The notes under the pieces: generated by a model | Database searches by the model: none | What the model was told of the DNA's origin: nothing | Seen by the model: only the letters and a program-made list of their open reading frames with translations | Translations under genes and position numbers: made by a program | In this document: positions 1-7,951 of the stretch, piece by piece | Numbering within the stretch: position 1 is the stretch's first letter | Layout: each line of letters opens with the position of its first letter | From: Caballeronia sp. dw_19 | GTDB lineage: Bacteria > Pseudomonadota > Gammaproteobacteria > Burkholderiales > Burkholderiaceae | Reading direction: 5' to 3' | NCBI RefSeq assembly: GCF_018449515.1 | Contig: NZ_JAAVUQ010000007.1 | Coordinates: 186,001-250,000, forward strand | DNA: 64,000 nucleotides

Positions 1-669
1 TATGGGGTACTTCTGCCGGGGCCGGATATCGGCCGCCGTGCGGTCGCCGAAATGCGCGCGGTTCATGAAGCGGGTTTCGAGTGTGGCATCCACACATGGG
101 ATCACGTGTACTGGCAGGACAATGTCCGTGCCGGCAATCGTGAGTGGACAGCCGGCCAGATGCAGCGCAGCCATGCACGTTTCGCCGAGATCTTCGGCAC
201 GCCACCCGTTACGCACGGCGCGGCGGGCTGGCAGATGAACGGCTACGCGTTCGAACAGATCGATGCCTGGGGCATGAAGTACGCGTCCGATGGGCGTGGC
301 CACACGCCCTACATTCCGGTGCTAGACGGCCGAACGCTGAATCACGTCCAGATGCCCACCACGCTGCCGACGCTGGATGAAATCCTCGGTGTGGATGGCG
401 TTGACGTGAACAACGTGGCCGCGCATTTGTTGGGGCTCACGTCAAAGCAGGCGCACGACCAGGTCTACACGCTGCACGCCGAGTTGGAAGGACAAAAGCT
501 GGCCACGGTATTCGAGCAATTGCTGGCCGGCTGGAGCGCGCAAGGTCATAGCTTCTGCACGATGGGCGACTATCACGCGACGCTGGACCGCGCGACACTG
601 CCCACGTACCCTGTCGCGTGGGGCGAGATTCCAGGTCGCGCAGGCGAGTTGATACTGCAGCCGGATTAA
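1..669 (+). CDS. arnD: ArnD-like deformylase (polysaccharide deacetylase family), 5' end missing
   Basis: The reading frame is open from base 1, so the N-terminus lies outside the window. The visible ~222 residues match the C-terminal two thirds of ArnD, the enzyme that deformylates undecaprenyl-phosphate 4-formamido-4-deoxy-L-arabinose in lipid A modification (polymyxin resistance). Matching segments are HTWDHVYWQ, a SDGRG block, TLPTLDEILG and VYTLHAELEG, which follow E. coli ArnD in the same order. The metal-binding aspartates near the N-terminus are not visible. The other arn genes should lie upstream. A different NodB-family deacetylase is possible but less likely given the number of matching blocks. 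Confidence 0.85.
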   Translation, partial: YGVLLPGPDIGRRAVAEMRAVHEAGFECGIHTWDHVYWQDNVRAGNREWTAGQMQRSHARFAEIFGTPPVTHGAAGWQMNGYAFEQIDAWGMKYASDGRGHTPYIPVLDGRTLNHVQMPTTLPTLDEILGVDGVDVNNVAAHLLGLTSKQAHDQVYTLHAELEGQKLATVFEQLLAGWSAQGHSFCTMGDYHATLDRATLPTYPVAWGEIPGRAGELILQPD

Positions 670-753
670 TACACGTCGGACGGATTGAAGCACGTGCACG
701 TCGGACGTGTGCTTGGGGCTCGGCCGAGCGAGCTATTTTGCAAACTCGGACGG

Positions 754-810
754 CCGGTTCGGCTGATCCGGCTCTGCCGAACCGGGCGAGCGGGTGCCAA
801 GCCGGATCAG
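754..810. repeat. Two overlapping perfect inverted repeats upstream of bcp
   Basis: CCGGTTCGGC (754-763) pairs perfectly with GCCGAACCGG (776-785). CTGATCCGGCT (763-773) pairs perfectly with AGCCGGATCAG (800-810). The left arm of the second stem sits in the loop of the first, so the two stems compete or form a pseudoknot. No U-tract follows. The role is unknown: arnD transcript end, leader structure of bcp, or a degenerate repeat element. Confidence 0.5.
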
Positions 811-939
811 ACCCAGCCAGACCGCGCCTTGCCCCGACGCATCAAGCTTTCCCCTGATCCGCACTACCGTTCCAACGTGTTCGTTCACCAGAAGCTGGCG
901 CGCGGGCACGTGTCTACCGATAAAAACTGGAGAAACTTC

Positions 940-1401
940 GTGCCGATCGCAGTCGATCAACCCGTTCCCGATTTCACCGCGCCCGCAACCGGCGGCGACT
1001 TTTCGCTGTCTAGTCTGCGAGGCAAGAAAGTCGTGCTGTTTTTTTATCCGAAAGACAATACGCCCGGCTGCACCACGGAAAGCCTGCAGTTCCGTGATCT
1101 TTATGCGAAATTCAAGAAGGCAGGCGCTGAAGTGATCGGTATCTCGCGTGACAGCGTGAAATCGCACGACAACTTCAAGGCGAAGCTGGAACTGCCGTAC
1201 ACGCTGGTGTCCGACTCCGACGAAGTCATCTGCTCGCTCTTCGGCGTCATCAAAATGAAGAAAATGTATGGCAAGGAAGTACGCGGAATCGAGCGTTCGA
1301 CCTTCCTGCTGGACGCGAACGGCGTGCTTCGCCGGGAGTTCCGTGGCGTAAAGGTTCCAGGCCACGTTGAGCAGATTGTGGAAGCTGTACAAGCGCTTTG
1401 A
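940..1401 (+). CDS. bcp: Thioredoxin-dependent thiol peroxidase (BCP/PrxQ peroxiredoxin)
   Basis: A 153-residue peroxiredoxin that reduces hydroperoxides in the cytoplasm using thioredoxin. The PrxQ signature is clear: FYPKDNTPGCTTES holds the peroxidatic Cys, followed by EVIGISRDS. The resolving Cys found five residues later in many PrxQ proteins is replaced (GCTTESLQF), as in 1-Cys-like BCP forms. The GTG start at 940 was chosen because GGAG lies 7 bases upstream and the protein then begins directly before the conserved VPDFTAPA. The same frame is open further upstream to 685, but that extension looks unlike the family. The gene lies between arnD and the PhoH gene, all on the same strand. 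Confidence 0.93.
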   Translation: MPIAVDQPVPDFTAPATGGDFSLSSLRGKKVVLFFYPKDNTPGCTTESLQFRDLYAKFKKAGAEVIGISRDSVKSHDNFKAKLELPYTLVSDSDEVICSLFGVIKMKKMYGKEVRGIERSTFLLDANGVLRREFRGVKVPGHVEQIVEAVQAL

Positions 1402-1439
1402 GGCACGTTATATTGATTCGCAATGAGCGCTTGCCCTTC

Positions 1440-1610
1440 CCTCCATTTCTCTTTGCGTAGCGTCCGGTGTTTCGCGGTTTTCCCCGCGACCGGCACGGGG
1501 TCCCGCTACACGCCACGCCTTGAATCCTGGGGCGTGGCGGAAGTTGAAAGGCGCTTTGAAGCTGGCGCTGTCGAGCCGCTGGTCCCATCGTCCGGGACGG
1601 CGGCTTTTTT
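1440..1610 (+). ncRNA. Candidate small RNA or structured leader between bcp and phoH
   Basis: The 475-bp gap 1402-1876 has no convincing gene but is highly structured. A perfect 9-bp stem (1511-1519 with 1531-1539) is followed by a terminator-type hairpin and six Ts (1575-1610). An intrinsic terminator 267 bp before the next ORF, and 174 bp after bcp, suggests a short independent transcript or an attenuated leader. The 5' end is a guess; no strong promoter was seen. I could not assign it to 6S, SRP or another named family. Confidence 0.35.
1575..1610 (+). terminator. Intrinsic terminator
   Basis: GCCGC-TG-GTCCC pairs with GGGAC-G-GCGGC around a 7-base loop and is followed by TTTTTT. It ends the bcp transcript or the candidate small RNA. 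Confidence 0.75.
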
Positions 1611-1876
1611 GTTCGCGGACGCTCCCTTACCCGCAGCGTGTGCGCCTTGGGCGTCCCGCGCCGTCCGTGCGTTTCATCCCCGTTTTCTTCAGGACGCAAC
1701 TTCCAAGGAGCCGATCGAAATCTAGGCGAACCGGCGTTTTCGAAACCGAAGCGCGTCTCCGGGCGCAAACTGCATCGACGTCCGGCCTTCTGGCTAAAAG
1801 CCTGAGGCCTGAAAGACCCACGCAGGATGCGACAGGCGACGCACGACATACGATCCGAATCCTATCGAGGAAAACC

Positions 1877-3751
1877 ATGCCTTTGCCTACCGCACCCGTC
1901 AAGCTCGGCAACCTCCTGCCGTCTGAAGAATACAAAGCCAAAGCCCGGCCTGCCCGATCATCGAAAAAGCAGGCAAGCGACGGCGATCTAGTTGAAACCG
2001 AAACCGATTTTGGCGCGAGCGTCGGCGCTTCGCGTCCTGCTGCCGCGAATACCGCCAACACGTTGCGCGCCATAGCAAGCGAGACGCTGGCGAACGCGGC
2101 CAAAGGCTCGGCGGTAGAAGCCTCCGATGCAGCGCCCGCCGCGCGCACGCGCCGCACGAAACAAACCGCGGCGTTGCTGCAACCCGCTGCTGCACCGGCC
2201 GAACAGATCGAAACCACGCAGCCCGCTGTCGCACGTACGCCGGTCGAAGCACGTGAACGCACGCCGGCGCGCTCCGAAGCACCGGTCGCGCCCGTGGCTG
2301 CGGCAGCTCAACCGCGTGGCCAGCAAAAGCGCCGCCAGCGTGGTCAGCCGGAAAACGAGATCGGCAAGCTGTTCGTGCTCGACACGAACGTGCTGATGCA
2401 CGATCCGTCATCGCTGTTCCGGTTCGAGGAACACGACGTCTATCTACCCATGATGACGCTCGAGGAACTCGATGATCACAAGAAGGGCATGTCGGAGGTC
2501 GCGCGCAATGCGCGTCAGGTGAGCCGCACGCTGGATGCATTGGTGGCGCACGTCGGCGAGATGTCGGCGGGGTTGCCGTTATCGGCGCTGGGCAATCGCG
2601 ATGCAACCGGCCGCCTGTATTTCCAGACCACGCTGACCGACATTGAGCCGGTCGAAGGCCTGCCGGTCGGCAAGGCCGACAACCAGATTCTCGGCGTGGT
2701 TCGCGCGCTGCAAAAGGAGCGCACCGATCGCCAGGTCGTGCTGGTGTCGAAAGACATCAACATGCGCATCAAGGCCCACGCGCTCGGCCTGCCCGCTGAA
2801 GATTATTTCAACGATCAGGTGCTGGAAGACAAGGATTTGCTCTATTCCGGTGTCCGCGCGTTGCCGTCCGACTTCTGGACGAAGCACGCGAAGGGCATGG
2901 AAAGCTGGCAGGACACCAAGACAGGCACAACGTATTACCGGGTGACCGGTCCGCAATGCGCGTCCATGCTGGTGAACGAGTTCGTTTATTTCGAACCGCA
3001 GAACGGCGAACCGTCGTTCTACGGCATCGTGCGCGAGTTGAACGGCAAGACAGCGCTGCTGCAAACGCTACGCGATTACAGCCACCACAAGAACAATGTG
3101 TGGGGCATTACGTCGCGCAATCGCGAGCAGAATTTCGCGTTGAACCTGTTGATGAACCCGGACGTGGATTTCGTCACGCTGCTGGGTCAGGCCGGTACCG
3201 GCAAGACCTTGATGGCGCTGGCCGCCGGCCTCGCGCAAGTGCTCGACGACAAGCGCTATAACGAGATCATCGTCACGCGTGCGACGGTTCCGGTTGGCGA
3301 AGACATCGGCTTCTTGCCGGGTACGGAAGAGGAAAAAATGCAGCCGTGGATGGGCGCATTCGACGACAACCTCGAAGTCCTGCAAAAGACCGACGACGCC
3401 GCCGGCGAATGGGGCCGCGCCGCCACGCAGGAACTGATCCGATCGCGCCTGAAGGTGAAGAGCATGAACTTCATGCGCGGCCGGACCTTCGTGGACAAAT
3501 ACGTGATCATCGACGAGGCGCAGAATTTAACGCCCAAGCAGATGAAAACGCTCGTCACGCGCGCCGGTCCGGGCACGAAGATCATTTGCCTGGGAAATAT
3601 CGCGCAAATCGACACGCCGTATCTGACGGAAGGCAGTTCGGGCCTGACGTACGTGGTCGACCGTTTCAAGGGCTGGACACATAGCGGCCACGTCACGCTC
3701 GCGCGCGGCGAACGCTCGCGTCTGGCGGATTACGCGTCCGAGATTCTCTAA
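1877..3751 (+). CDS. PhoH family protein with N-terminal PIN domain (YlaK type)
   Basis: A 624-residue cytoplasmic protein. The first ~160 residues are Ala/Arg/Lys-rich and low in complexity. A PIN nuclease domain follows (LFVLDTNVLMHDP near 168, acidic residues in LEELDDHKKG). The C-terminal PhoH P-loop ATPase has Walker A QAGTGKT near residue 438 and Walker B IIDEAQN near 545. PIN-PhoH proteins couple an NTPase or helicase module to an RNase-type domain; the cellular substrate is not settled. The ATG at 1877 follows GAGG with good spacing; the open frame back to 1520 runs through the terminator region and was rejected. A strong terminator follows, so the gene is probably monocistronic. Confidence 0.9.
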   Translation: MPLPTAPVKLGNLLPSEEYKAKARPARSSKKQASDGDLVETETDFGASVGASRPAAANTANTLRAIASETLANAAKGSAVEASDAAPAARTRRTKQTAALLQPAAAPAEQIETTQPAVARTPVEARERTPARSEAPVAPVAAAAQPRGQQKRRQRGQPENEIGKLFVLDTNVLMHDPSSLFRFEEHDVYLPMMTLEELDDHKKGMSEVARNARQVSRTLDALVAHVGEMSAGLPLSALGNRDATGRLYFQTTLTDIEPVEGLPVGKADNQILGVVRALQKERTDRQVVLVSKDINMRIKAHALGLPAEDYFNDQVLEDKDLLYSGVRALPSDFWTKHAKGMESWQDTKTGTTYYRVTGPQCASMLVNEFVYFEPQNGEPSFYGIVRELNGKTALLQTLRDYSHHKNNVWGITSRNREQNFALNLLMNPDVDFVTLLGQAGTGKTLMALAAGLAQVLDDKRYNEIIVTRATVPVGEDIGFLPGTEEEKMQPWMGAFDDNLEVLQKTDDAAGEWGRAATQELIRSRLKVKSMNFMRGRTFVDKYVIIDEAQNLTPKQMKTLVTRAGPGTKIICLGNIAQIDTPYLTEGSSGLTYVVDRFKGWTHSGHVTLARGERSRLADYASEIL

Positions 3752-3770
3752 ATTTTCAGCATGTTTTGAG

Positions 3771-3802
3771 AGCCCGGCAAGCGTCGCTTGCCGGGCTTTT
3801 TT
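3771..3802 (+). terminator. Strong intrinsic terminator after the PhoH gene
   Basis: A perfect 12-bp stem, AGCCCGGCAAGC with GCTTGCCGGGCT, encloses a 3-base loop and is followed by a T-run. Confidence 0.92.
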
Positions 3803-3974
3803 GCGTCTTTTCAACGCGTTTGGATCTAAAAACACGTTCCGTCGAAGCAACACTTACAGCGTAAACCTCAAGTGACTTATCAAGAAAACTTGCCCGTGCC
3901 CCGTCTGACGGGCTAGTATCGCGGGACTGTCATCATGGCGAGCGCTCGTATTCACCTCGGCTCGCCCTTGCCGA

Positions 3975-5177
3975 ATGCGTCGACTCTGGTCACTGCTGCT
4001 CCTCACCCTCCTCGTTGCCGCGTGCTCCAGTGCACCGACGCGGGTGTCGCGTGCACCGGCTGCATCGAACGCAACGGCTTCTAATCGCACCTTCGCTACA
4101 CCCTCCGGCTTCCCGAATTTCGTCGATCACAGCGTCGGACGCGAGGAAATTTCCATTCAGGCGATGGCGCTCGTGGGCGTGCCGTATCGATGGGGAGGCA
4201 ATACGCCGGAGGCCGGTTTCGATTGCAGCGGGCTCGTGCGCTATGTGGTGGATCGAGCGGCATCGGTGAATCTGCCGCGCACGACGGCGGATATGAGCGT
4301 ACGCGGTGAATCGATCGAACCCGACGAAGTTGCCCCGGGCGACTTGATTTTCTTCAACACGACGGGCCGGCCGCATTCGCACGTCGGCATCTATGTGGGT
4401 AAGCTGCGCTTCGTGAACGCGCCATCGACAGGCGGCACCGTGCGGCTCGATTACCTCACCAATCCGTATTGGGCCAAGCGTTTCGATGGCATCCGGCGCG
4501 TCGCGTCGCCGAAAGCCGTGCCGGCTCCGTTCGATGCGCCGACGTATCTGGCGTCGCCGGTCCCTGTTCCTGTCCCCGTCCCGGCGGATGGCACGTCAGG
4601 CCGTCCAGCGACGCAAGTCGCCGCTCAGGCCGGCGATCGGTATGAACCGCCGCGCGATCCGCCTATGACGGCCGCGGCAAGCTCCTACCGAAGTACCGCC
4701 TCCTCCGATCAGTTCGAACCACCGCCGCCCGCGTTGTCGGCCGCACAACGGCAGGCACAATCGGCGGGTGCGGTCTCACCGGCCATCACCACGGCCCGCT
4801 CCGGCGCCGATCCGTTCGAACCGCCGCCGTCCTCGCTGTCCGCCGCACAACGTCAATCGCAAGCAGCAAACGCGATCTCGCCGCCACGCGAGTCGCAAGC
4901 TGAATCAAATGCGGTCGCGGCTGCATCGAATGCGCCCGATCCCATCGCGGCCGCTGCCGACGCATTCGAACCGCCGCCGCCCACCGCCCGGCTGGCGGCG
5001 CAGCAGGTGCGCTCGATTCAAGAGCGACAACCAGAGCAACAACCCTCATCGGTTGGCCGGATTCCCGCGTCCGATCCCGCCGCCCACGTGATGCGTGCCT
5101 CCACGAATTCGCTCACGCCCACGCGCCCCGCTGCCACCGACGACCCCATCGCGAAGTTCGCCAACGGCAGCTACTGA
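3975..5177 (+). CDS. NlpC/P60 family lipoprotein, putative peptidoglycan endopeptidase
   Basis: A 400-residue envelope protein. A lipoprotein signal ends in LLVAAC, so Cys17 would be lipidated. The NlpC/P60 domain (about 55-180) has the nucleophile Cys84 in FDCSG and His136 in HSHVGIY. The third catalytic position, often His, is Asn148 in FVNAPS. Such enzymes cut peptide stems in the murein. The C-terminal half is low-complexity and carries imperfect repeats of the type FEPPPP..LSAAQRQ..., likely a periplasmic linker or wall-spanning tail that is unusually long for the family. The start follows a weak ribosome site; no better start fits the signal peptide. Confidence 0.88.
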   Translation: MRRLWSLLLLTLLVAACSSAPTRVSRAPAASNATASNRTFATPSGFPNFVDHSVGREEISIQAMALVGVPYRWGGNTPEAGFDCSGLVRYVVDRAASVNLPRTTADMSVRGESIEPDEVAPGDLIFFNTTGRPHSHVGIYVGKLRFVNAPSTGGTVRLDYLTNPYWAKRFDGIRRVASPKAVPAPFDAPTYLASPVPVPVPVPADGTSGRPATQVAAQAGDRYEPPRDPPMTAAASSYRSTASSDQFEPPPPALSAAQRQAQSAGAVSPAITTARSGADPFEPPPSSLSAAQRQSQAANAISPPRESQAESNAVAAASNAPDPIAAAADAFEPPPPTARLAAQQVRSIQERQPEQQPSSVGRIPASDPAAHVMRASTNSLTPTRPAATDDPIAKFANGSY

Positions 5178-5306
5178 GCCGTCACCCGGCCAGCGCGTTC
5201 AGCGCAATGGCCGACCTGCACGTAGTTCCCAGCGTCTGCTATCGTGTCTCGATAACGATTCCATGCGTCATCGAATCGATCATCAGCCTCGAAAGGAGTG
5301 AACCTC

Positions 5307-6113
5307 ATGGACTTGGGACTCGCCGGCAAGATCGTGCTCATCACGGGCGGCAGCAAGGGTATCGGCTTCGCGTGCGCGCGGGCGTTTGCAGCGGAAGGGG
5401 CGCGCGTCGCGATTGTTTCGCGCGATCCCGCGAACCTCGCCCGCGCTCGCGAAGAACTCGCGAAAGAGGGTTTTCACGTGCATCTCGCGCGTGCCGATCT
5501 TCACGAAGCGCACAGCGCACAAGACGTCGTGGAAGAAGCGACGGGCGCGCTCGGCCCGATCGATATTCTCGTGAATTGCGCGGGCGCCGCTAAACGCTAC
5601 GATCCCGATCTCCTCGACGCCGCCGGTTACAAAGCTGCGATGGACGCGAAATATTTCCCCTGCATCTACCCTCAGCAAGCCGTGCTGAAGCAAATGGCCG
5701 AACGGCTGAAAGCGAACCCCAAGGCCGAGCCGGGCGCGGTGGTGAACATCATCGGGATGGGTGGGAAGATCGCGAGCGATATCCACATCGCGGGCGGCGC
5801 GGCGAATGCGGCGCTGATGCTGGCAACCGTCGGTCTCGCGCATCATTACGCGAAGCTGGGCATCCGCATCAACGCGATCAATCCGGGCGCGACGTTGACG
5901 GAACGCGTGGAGGAAGCGCTGGCGCTCGAGGCGCAGAGACTGGGTGTCACGCGAGATGAAGCGCTGGCGCTAAGCCAGGCGAAAGTGCCGCTTGGGCGAT
6001 ACGCGAAACCCGAGGAGATCGCGGACGTTGCGCTGTTCCTGGCGAGCCGTCGGGCGAGTTACGTATCGGGCGCGATCATTCCGATGGACGGTGTCGGCGC
6101 GCCGCTGATCTGA
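5307..6113 (+). CDS. Short-chain dehydrogenase/reductase family protein with degenerate active site
   Basis: A 268-residue Rossmann protein. The cofactor motif TGGSKGIG (near residue 13) and NCAG are intact, and the C-terminal end has the usual INPGA and SGAIIPMDG blocks, so the fold and NAD(P) binding look preserved. The catalytic YxxxK is not visible: at the expected place the protein reads HIAGGAANAAL, putting Gly and Asn where Tyr and Lys should be, and the catalytic Ser is also not evident in NIIGMGGK. The name is therefore by family, not by reaction. The ATG at 5307 has AAGGAG at ideal distance; a GTG nine bases earlier overlaps that site. Confidence 0.85.
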   Translation: MDLGLAGKIVLITGGSKGIGFACARAFAAEGARVAIVSRDPANLARAREELAKEGFHVHLARADLHEAHSAQDVVEEATGALGPIDILVNCAGAAKRYDPDLLDAAGYKAAMDAKYFPCIYPQQAVLKQMAERLKANPKAEPGAVVNIIGMGGKIASDIHIAGGAANAALMLATVGLAHHYAKLGIRINAINPGATLTERVEEALALEAQRLGVTRDEALALSQAKVPLGRYAKPEEIADVALFLASRRASYVSGAIIPMDGVGAPLI

Positions 6114-6122
6114 CGCACGAAG

Positions 6123-6155
6123 CGCGGGTGACTTGAAAAAGGCAAGTCACCCGCG
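6123..6155. terminator. Hairpin between convergent genes
   Basis: A perfect 13-bp stem (6123-6135 with 6143-6155) with a 7-base loop sits between the converging SDR and phosphate transporter genes. There is no clear T-run on either side, so it may act as a bidirectional terminator or as a transcript-end stabiliser. Confidence 0.55.
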
Positions 6156-6165
6156 AGCTACTCGC

Positions 6166-7176
6166 TCAAAGAAAGCGATGTCCGAGCCACCAAGCGGCGG
6201 CGGCCATCACGGCAGACGCCGGAATGGTCAGGATCCAGGCCCAGACGATGTTCCCCGCCACGCCCCAGCGCACTGCGCTGAATTTCTGCGTCGCGCCAAC
6301 GCCAACAATCGCGCCGGTGATCGTATGCGTGGTCGACACGGGAATACCCAGAAACGACGCGACGAACAGCGTAATCGCCCCGCCCGACTCCGCGCAAAAC
6401 CCGCCGACGGGCTTGAGCTTCGTGATCTTCTGACCCATGGTGCGCACAATGCGCCAGCCGCCGAACAGCGTACCGAGCCCCATCGACAGATAACATCCGC
6501 CGATCACCCAGATCGGCGGCGCGTCGGCCGTTGCTGACGCATACCCTGCCGCAATCAGCAGCATCCAGATCACACCGATGGTCTTCTGCGCGTCGTTGCC
6601 GCCATGCCCGAGGCTATACAACCCTGCCGATACAAGCTGCCAGCGTCTGAATCGCCGGTCCACCTTGGAGGGCGGCGTGCGGAAATACATCCACGAAACG
6701 ATCAGCATGAACAGCGATCCGAGCACGAAACCCAGCAGCGGCGAAATAAAAATAAACGAGACGGTCTTGAGCAAGCCCTCCATATTCAGCGAGCCCCACC
6801 CTGACTTCGCCCACGCCGAGCCGACCAGGCCGCCGATCAGCGCATGCGACGAACTCGATGGAATGCCGTAGTGCCACGTGATGATGTTCCAGCCGATCGC
6901 CCCGATGAGCGCGCCGAAGATCACATATTGATCGACGATAGCCGGGTCGATCGTCCCTTTGCCAACGGTGGCGGCAACCTTCAAATGAAAGATGAAATAC
7001 GCAATGACGTTGAACGCAGCGGCGAACGCCACGGCTTGCTGAGGTTTCAGCACACCGGTGGACACAACGGTTGCGATGGAGTTGGCGGCGTCGTGGAAAC
7101 CGTTCATGAAGTCGAACACAAGTGCGACCACGACGAGCGTAATAACAGCCCAGAGGGCGAGTTGAATCGAATGCAT
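6166..7176 (-). CDS. pit: PiT family low-affinity inorganic phosphate transporter
   Basis: A 336-residue inner-membrane protein with about ten hydrophobic segments. The PiT signatures occur twice as an inverted pair: FDFMNGFHDAANSIAT at the N-terminus and a GHGGNDAQKTIG block in the second half. The family moves metal-phosphate with protons. The gene follows the DUF47 gene by 29 bp on the same strand, the standard PiT/PhoU-like pair, so the two are probably co-transcribed and the DUF47 protein probably modulates transport. Confidence 0.93.
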   Translation of the reverse strand: MHSIQLALWAVITLVVVALVFDFMNGFHDAANSIATVVSTGVLKPQQAVAFAAAFNVIAYFIFHLKVAATVGKGTIDPAIVDQYVIFGALIGAIGWNIITWHYGIPSSSSHALIGGLVGSAWAKSGWGSLNMEGLLKTVSFIFISPLLGFVLGSLFMLIVSWMYFRTPPSKVDRRFRRWQLVSAGLYSLGHGGNDAQKTIGVIWMLLIAAGYASATADAPPIWVIGGCYLSMGLGTLFGGWRIVRTMGQKITKLKPVGGFCAESGGAITLFVASFLGIPVSTTHTITGAIVGVGATQKFSAVRWGVAGNIVWAWILTIPASAVMAAAAWWLGHRFL

Positions 7177-7205
7177 CGTTTATCGAGTGAGTGGCGCGGC
7201 TGAAA

Positions 7206-7832
7206 TCAGGCGTTTTCCAGCACAATGCCTTCGATGATGTTCGCGACATCCTCGCATTTGTCGGTGATCGTCTCGAGCAACTCGTAGATTGCCTTGAGCT
7301 TGATCAGCGTCTTGACGTTGTCCTCTTCGCGAAAGAGTTTCGACATGGCCGAGCGCAGCACCCGGTCGGCGTCCGATTCCAGACGGTCGATTTCTTCGCA
7401 GATCTTGAGGATTTCGCTCGCGCGTTTCATGTCGGCGAGCAGCTTGACCGCTTGCTGCACACGCTCGGAGGTGGCCGTGCAGATATGGGCGAGCTGGCTC
7501 ATTTCCGCGGTCGATTCGCGCACGTCGTAAAGCGAAATGGCGGTGGCGACGTCTTCCATCAGGTCGAGGATGTCGTCCATCGTCGTGATGAGCTTGTGGA
7601 TTTCGTCGCGATCGAGCGGCGTGATGAAGGTCTTGTGCAGCAGATCGATGGTTTCGTGCGTGAGCTTGTCAGCACGTTTTTCGTTGGTCTGGACGTTCTG
7701 CTTATGGACCTCCATCTGGTCCATGTTGTCGATCAGCAGTTCGAGTTCGTGACTGGCGTCAACGATGCACTTTGCGTGCGCATTGAAGATTTCGAAAAAT
7801 TTGCCCTCGGTGGGCATGAATCGACCGAACAT
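7206..7832 (-). CDS. DUF47 family PhoU-like phosphate transport regulator
   Basis: A 208-residue, all-helical cytoplasmic protein beginning MFGRFMPTEGKFFEIFNAHA, typical of DUF47. It has acidic metal-binding-like motifs in a repeated helical layout (for example LITTMDDILDLMED). Members are encoded beside PiT transporters and are thought to regulate them, by analogy with PhoU. The start at 7832 gives the usual family length; the frame stays open further upstream but that extension is not family-like. The gene leads the pair with pit. Confidence 0.9.
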   Translation of the reverse strand: MFGRFMPTEGKFFEIFNAHAKCIVDASHELELLIDNMDQMEVHKQNVQTNEKRADKLTHETIDLLHKTFITPLDRDEIHKLITTMDDILDLMEDVATAISLYDVRESTAEMSQLAHICTATSERVQQAVKLLADMKRASEILKICEEIDRLESDADRVLRSAMSKLFREEDNVKTLIKLKAIYELLETITDKCEDVANIIEGIVLENA

Positions 7833-7951
7833 GAAAATCCCGGAAAGTGGCTCAAAATGGCGCTGACATAAAACTGCCACATTGTACCTTCGCGGGACCA
7901 TCGAAGCACCCTGACCGACGTCAAATCAAACGTGGACAGGCGATAAGTTCC

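Noticed and set aside
685-939. Extension of Bcp by 85 residues
   Set aside because: Unlike any peroxiredoxin N-terminus and would run through the inverted repeats; GTG at 940 has a good ribosome site.
1440-1610. 6S or SRP RNA
   Set aside because: Neither the 6S central bubble nor the SRP tetraloop signature could be recognised, so only an unnamed candidate was recorded.
1520-1876. Extension of the PhoH protein by 119 residues
   Set aside because: It would cross an intrinsic terminator and lacks a ribosome site; the ATG at 1877 is well placed.
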